From Alphaproteobacteria bacterium UBA2966 (GTDB taxonomy: Bacteria > Pseudomonadota > Alphaproteobacteria > UBA2966): 7,872 bases of DNA. The notes under the pieces are model-generated. The model saw only the letters and a program-made list of their open reading frames with translations. It ran no database searches and was not told the DNA's origin. The position numbers were made by a program, and so were the translations under genes. Location: positions 1,985-9,856 of the forward strand of contig DEBC01000129.1 in NCBI GenBank assembly GCA_002348365.1. The letters are read 5' to 3'. Positions within the stretch are counted from its first letter, which is position 1, and each line of letters starts with the position of its first letter. This document shows, piece by piece, positions 6,058 to 7,872 of this stretch.

Positions 6058-7455
6058 ATGATCCTCTCCTCCCAGGATAAATCTTTCGATCTGTCGGTGC
6101 CCATCATTGTCATCGGCGCGGGGGCTTGCGGCATCTGCGCGGCGTTGACCGCAAAGGAGAACGGGGTGGAGTCGATTCTCCTGGAACGGGACGAAACGCC
6201 GAGCGGCTCGTCGGCGCTGTCAACCTGCTTGATTCCCGCTGCCGGGACCAAGTTGCAGCGAGAAGAGGGTGTCGAGGATTCAATAGATCAATTCGCGGCC
6301 GATCTCATCGCGAAGGCCAAGGAGCAGAACGATCCGGAGATGGCCCGCTGGGTCGCTGAAGCTTCCGGTTCAACCGTGGACTGGCTTGTCGAAACGGTCG
6401 GACTACCGCTGACCCTGGTCAAAGGCTTCAAATACCCGGGCCATTCCGTCTTTCGGATGCACGGATCTCCCAATCGTACGGGCAGCGAACTCATGGGTGT
6501 CCTGACCGATACGATTGCCCGCGAGAACCTGGATATCGCCGCTCCGGCGCCGGTGACCGACCTGTTCGCCGACGAATCCGGTCACGTTCATGGCGTCCGT
6601 ATCACGCGACCCGATGGTGCGATCGAGGACATTGGCTGTCAGGCACTCATCCTCGCCTGCAACGGTTATGGCGGCAATCTGGAGATGGTCGAGCAACACA
6701 TCCCGGAGATGGCCGATGCGCTCTACTTCGGTCATGTCGGCAATCAGGGTGATGCGGTTCTGTGGGGAGAGGCGCTTGGCGCCGCGACGGCCGATCTCGG
6801 TTCTTATCAGGGCCACGGTGCGGTCACCCATCCCCACGGCACGCTGATCTTCTGGGGCGTCCTGACAGAAGGTGGGATTCAGGTAAACCTGGAGGGAAAT
6901 CGATTCTCCAACGAGGTGCGAGGGTATTCGGAACAGGCTGTGGACGTGATCAACCAGCCCGATCATGTCGTCTGGGAAATCTGGGACCATGGTGGGCACG
7001 AGCTGGGATTGGCGTTTCAGGATTATCGGGAGGGCCTGGAGGTCGGAGCGATACGAGAGGCCCGGACGATCGACGAAGTCGCAGAAAAGAGCGGCATGCC
7101 GCCGGCGGCGCTGACATCAACATTCGAAAGCGTCGAAGCCTGTATCCGCGGTGAAGCCGAAGACGCCTGGGGGCGCAACTGGCAAGGCGTTGAGTTACTC
7201 CAGCCCCCTTATTATTTCGCGAAGGTCACTGGTGCGCTGTTTCACACTCAGGGTGGCCTTGTGGTCAATGAACACGCTCGCGTGCTGCGGGAAGACGGCA
7301 CTCTCCTACCCAATGTCTTCGCCGGTGGGGGTGCCGCCCGTGGTCTGTCAGGTCCGTCGCGCTGGGGCTATTTGTCCGGCAACGGCCTCCTGACGGCGAC
7401 AGTGCTTGGCCGAATCGCAGGGCGGGAAGCGGCAAAGCTTATCGCCGCGAAGTGA
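6058..7455 (+). CDS. FAD-dependent oxidoreductase, fumarate reductase/succinate dehydrogenase flavoprotein-like (FAD_binding_2)
   Basis: This 465-residue flavoprotein begins with a Rossmann strand IIVIGAGACGICAA (16-29, GxGxxG at Gly20/22/25) and ends the ADP-binding fold with acidic Glu43 (LLERDE). SGSSALSTCLIPAAGT (49-64) matches the flavin-facing loop of FAD_binding_2 proteins (soluble fumarate reductases, 3-ketosteroid dehydrogenases, tricarballylate dehydrogenase). EGNRFSNE (279-286) and HTQGGLVV (396-403) are the family's substrate-domain and second flavin signatures. The C-terminus has FAGGGAARGLSG and GYLSGNGLLTATVLGRIAG. There is no signal peptide, haem-binding CxxCH or membrane segment, so it should be a soluble cytoplasmic enzyme performing C-C dehydrogenation or reduction on a carboxylate or keto substrate. 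It is the last gene of the rightward operon, 14 bases after the dioxygenase gene; the ATG lacks a clear ribosome site, which suggests coupling. Family firm, substrate unknown. Confidence 0.88.
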   Translation: MILSSQDKSFDLSVPIIVIGAGACGICAALTAKENGVESILLERDETPSGSSALSTCLIPAAGTKLQREEGVEDSIDQFAADLIAKAKEQNDPEMARWVAEASGSTVDWLVETVGLPLTLVKGFKYPGHSVFRMHGSPNRTGSELMGVLTDTIARENLDIAAPAPVTDLFADESGHVHGVRITRPDGAIEDIGCQALILACNGYGGNLEMVEQHIPEMADALYFGHVGNQGDAVLWGEALGAATADLGSYQGHGAVTHPHGTLIFWGVLTEGGIQVNLEGNRFSNEVRGYSEQAVDVINQPDHVVWEIWDHGGHELGLAFQDYREGLEVGAIREARTIDEVAEKSGMPPAALTSTFESVEACIRGEAEDAWGRNWQGVELLQPPYYFAKVTGALFHTQGGLVVNEHARVLREDGTLLPNVFAGGGAARGLSGPSRWGYLSGNGLLTATVLGRIAGREAAKLIAAK

Positions 7456-7462
7456 AGAGTTC

Positions 7463-7482
7463 ATCCCTGAAGCGCTAGGGAT
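7463..7482. terminator. Possible bidirectional terminator hairpin between convergent genes
   Basis: ATCCCT (7463-7468) and AGGGAT (7477-7482) form a 6-base-pair inverted repeat around an 8-base loop that itself contains the palindrome AGCGCT. It sits in the 26-base gap between the flavoprotein stop and the stop of the convergent signalling gene, touching the latter. Neither side carries a T-run, so it is at best a weak terminator. Confidence 0.35.
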
Positions 7483-7814
7483 CAGGTTTCGCTCGCAAGT
7501 GTCGTGACGTCCGTGATGCGGTCGAGGATGGTATCGACTTTAGCCACCAGCTGTTGCGCGAGGGGCAGAACCGTCTCGTCATCGACATCTTCTTCGATCA
7601 TCTCGCTGAAACCCTTGATGGCTCCCAGGGGATTCCGAAGCTCATGACGAAATAACCCGGCAGCTTGGACGTCATCGAACTGCGGCCCCGCTGCCTCCTG
7701 TTGAATTGCATTGGACAGTTGCTGGATCGGCTGAATGGCTGCCCTCAATTCGTTGATAATCTCGACGAATCCGGCGCGATAAGGAGAGTTCGGGTCGCCC
7801 ATAGCGCTGCTCAT
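7482..7814 (-). CDS. Stand-alone histidine-kinase phosphoacceptor (HisKA/DHp) domain protein, no ATPase domain
   Basis: The 110-residue protein has an N-terminal helical stretch (15-45, rich in Gln and Ile/Leu, likely coiled coil) and then FRHELRNPLGAIKGFSEMIE (55-74), a HisKA H-box with His57 followed by Glu and the N-P-L-x-x-I pattern. A second helix, LAQQLVAKVDTILDRITDVT, completes the DHp hairpin. The protein stops there. No N, G1 or G2 boxes of a HATPase domain follow, and the next bases belong to the convergent flavoprotein gene, so the catalytic half is not simply displaced downstream. Its ATG overlaps the stop of the preceding gene (ATGA at 7814-7811), implying coupled translation, with GGTGGG about 8 bases upstream. 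It may be a phosphotransfer or scaffold partner for a kinase, response regulator or cyclase encoded upstream, or the remnant of a truncated kinase. No membrane segment is present. Confidence 0.75.
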   Translation of the reverse strand: MSSAMGDPNSPYRAGFVEIINELRAAIQPIQQLSNAIQQEAAGPQFDDVQAAGLFRHELRNPLGAIKGFSEMIEEDVDDETVLPLAQQLVAKVDTILDRITDVTTLASET

Positions 7815-7872
7815 GAGCCGTTCCCACCGGCATCAGTCACTGGCTGTACATCCAAATCCCTCAATTCCGTGC
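7811..7872 (-). CDS. C-terminal end of an upstream gene (runs off the right edge)
   Basis: Reading the minus strand in from the right edge gives an uninterrupted frame ending TELRDLDVQPVTDAGGNGS and then TGA at 7813-7811. That TGA overlaps the ATG of the phosphoacceptor gene (ATGA), the usual sign of a translationally coupled operon pair. Only 19 residues are visible, in a Gly/Asp-rich tail with no recognisable motif, so no function can be given. Operon logic suggests a signalling protein. The frame is short and could be open by chance; the stop-start overlap is the main support. Confidence 0.5.
   Translation of the reverse strand, partial: TELRDLDVQPVTDAGGNGS

Noticed and set aside
6403..6999. 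A 198-codon minus-strand open frame inside the flavoprotein gene.
   Set aside because: It has no family resemblance and is fully covered by the convincing plus-strand FAD protein, so it is a shadow frame.
7456..7560. A possible frameshift hiding the missing HATPase domain of the short kinase-like protein.
   Set aside because: Only 26 bases separate its stop from the end of the convergent flavoprotein, whose C-terminus is complete, so there is no room for an ATPase domain downstream.

Overview
The window is a moderately GC-rich (roughly 58-60% by eye), densely packed bacterial catabolic gene cluster. It contains no tRNA, rRNA, transposase or CRISPR array. Family content (CaiB/BaiF CoA-transferase, long-form D-aminoacylase-like amidohydrolase, PuuE-type allantoinase, PhyH dioxygenase, FAD_binding_2 flavoprotein) and codon use fit an environmental proteobacterium, perhaps an alphaproteobacterium. 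Nothing here is a taxonomic marker, so this is a guess.

Layout. Two gene groups diverge from a control region at about 2650-2798. Leftward (minus strand) run a long N-acyl-D-amino-acid deacylase-like amidohydrolase (2649-976), an amidohydrolase-2-type TIM-barrel protein whose usual metal-binding residues are substituted (957-124), and the first 43 codons of a family III CoA-transferase (130 to the left edge). The last two overlap by 7 bases (ATGGTAA). Rightward (plus strand) run an M20-type carbamoylase/allantoate amidohydrolase (about 2799-4094), a PuuE-type allantoinase (4103-5005), a PhyH-family Fe(II)/2-oxoglutarate dioxygenase (5081-6043) and an FAD-dependent fumarate-reductase-like oxidoreductase (6058-7455). 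The right end meets a convergent minus-strand signalling operon. It holds a 110-residue protein that is only a histidine-kinase phosphoacceptor domain (7814-7482), start-stop coupled (ATGA) to an upstream gene of which only the last 19 codons are visible (7872-7811).

How the genes may work together (inference). PuuE opens the ring of allantoin or a related cyclic ureide/imide, and the adjacent M20 enzyme would hydrolyse the resulting carbamoyl/ureido product. The divergent acylase-like amidohydrolase suggests additional amide cleavage. The dioxygenase and flavoprotein suggest hydroxylation and a dehydrogenation or reduction of the carbon skeleton, and the CoA-transferase suggests activation of a released carboxylic acid. 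No uricase, transporter or transcriptional regulator is visible, so the substrate is open. It could be plain purine ureides, but the mixture suggests a cyclic ureide/hydantoin or N-acyl compound that may not have been described.
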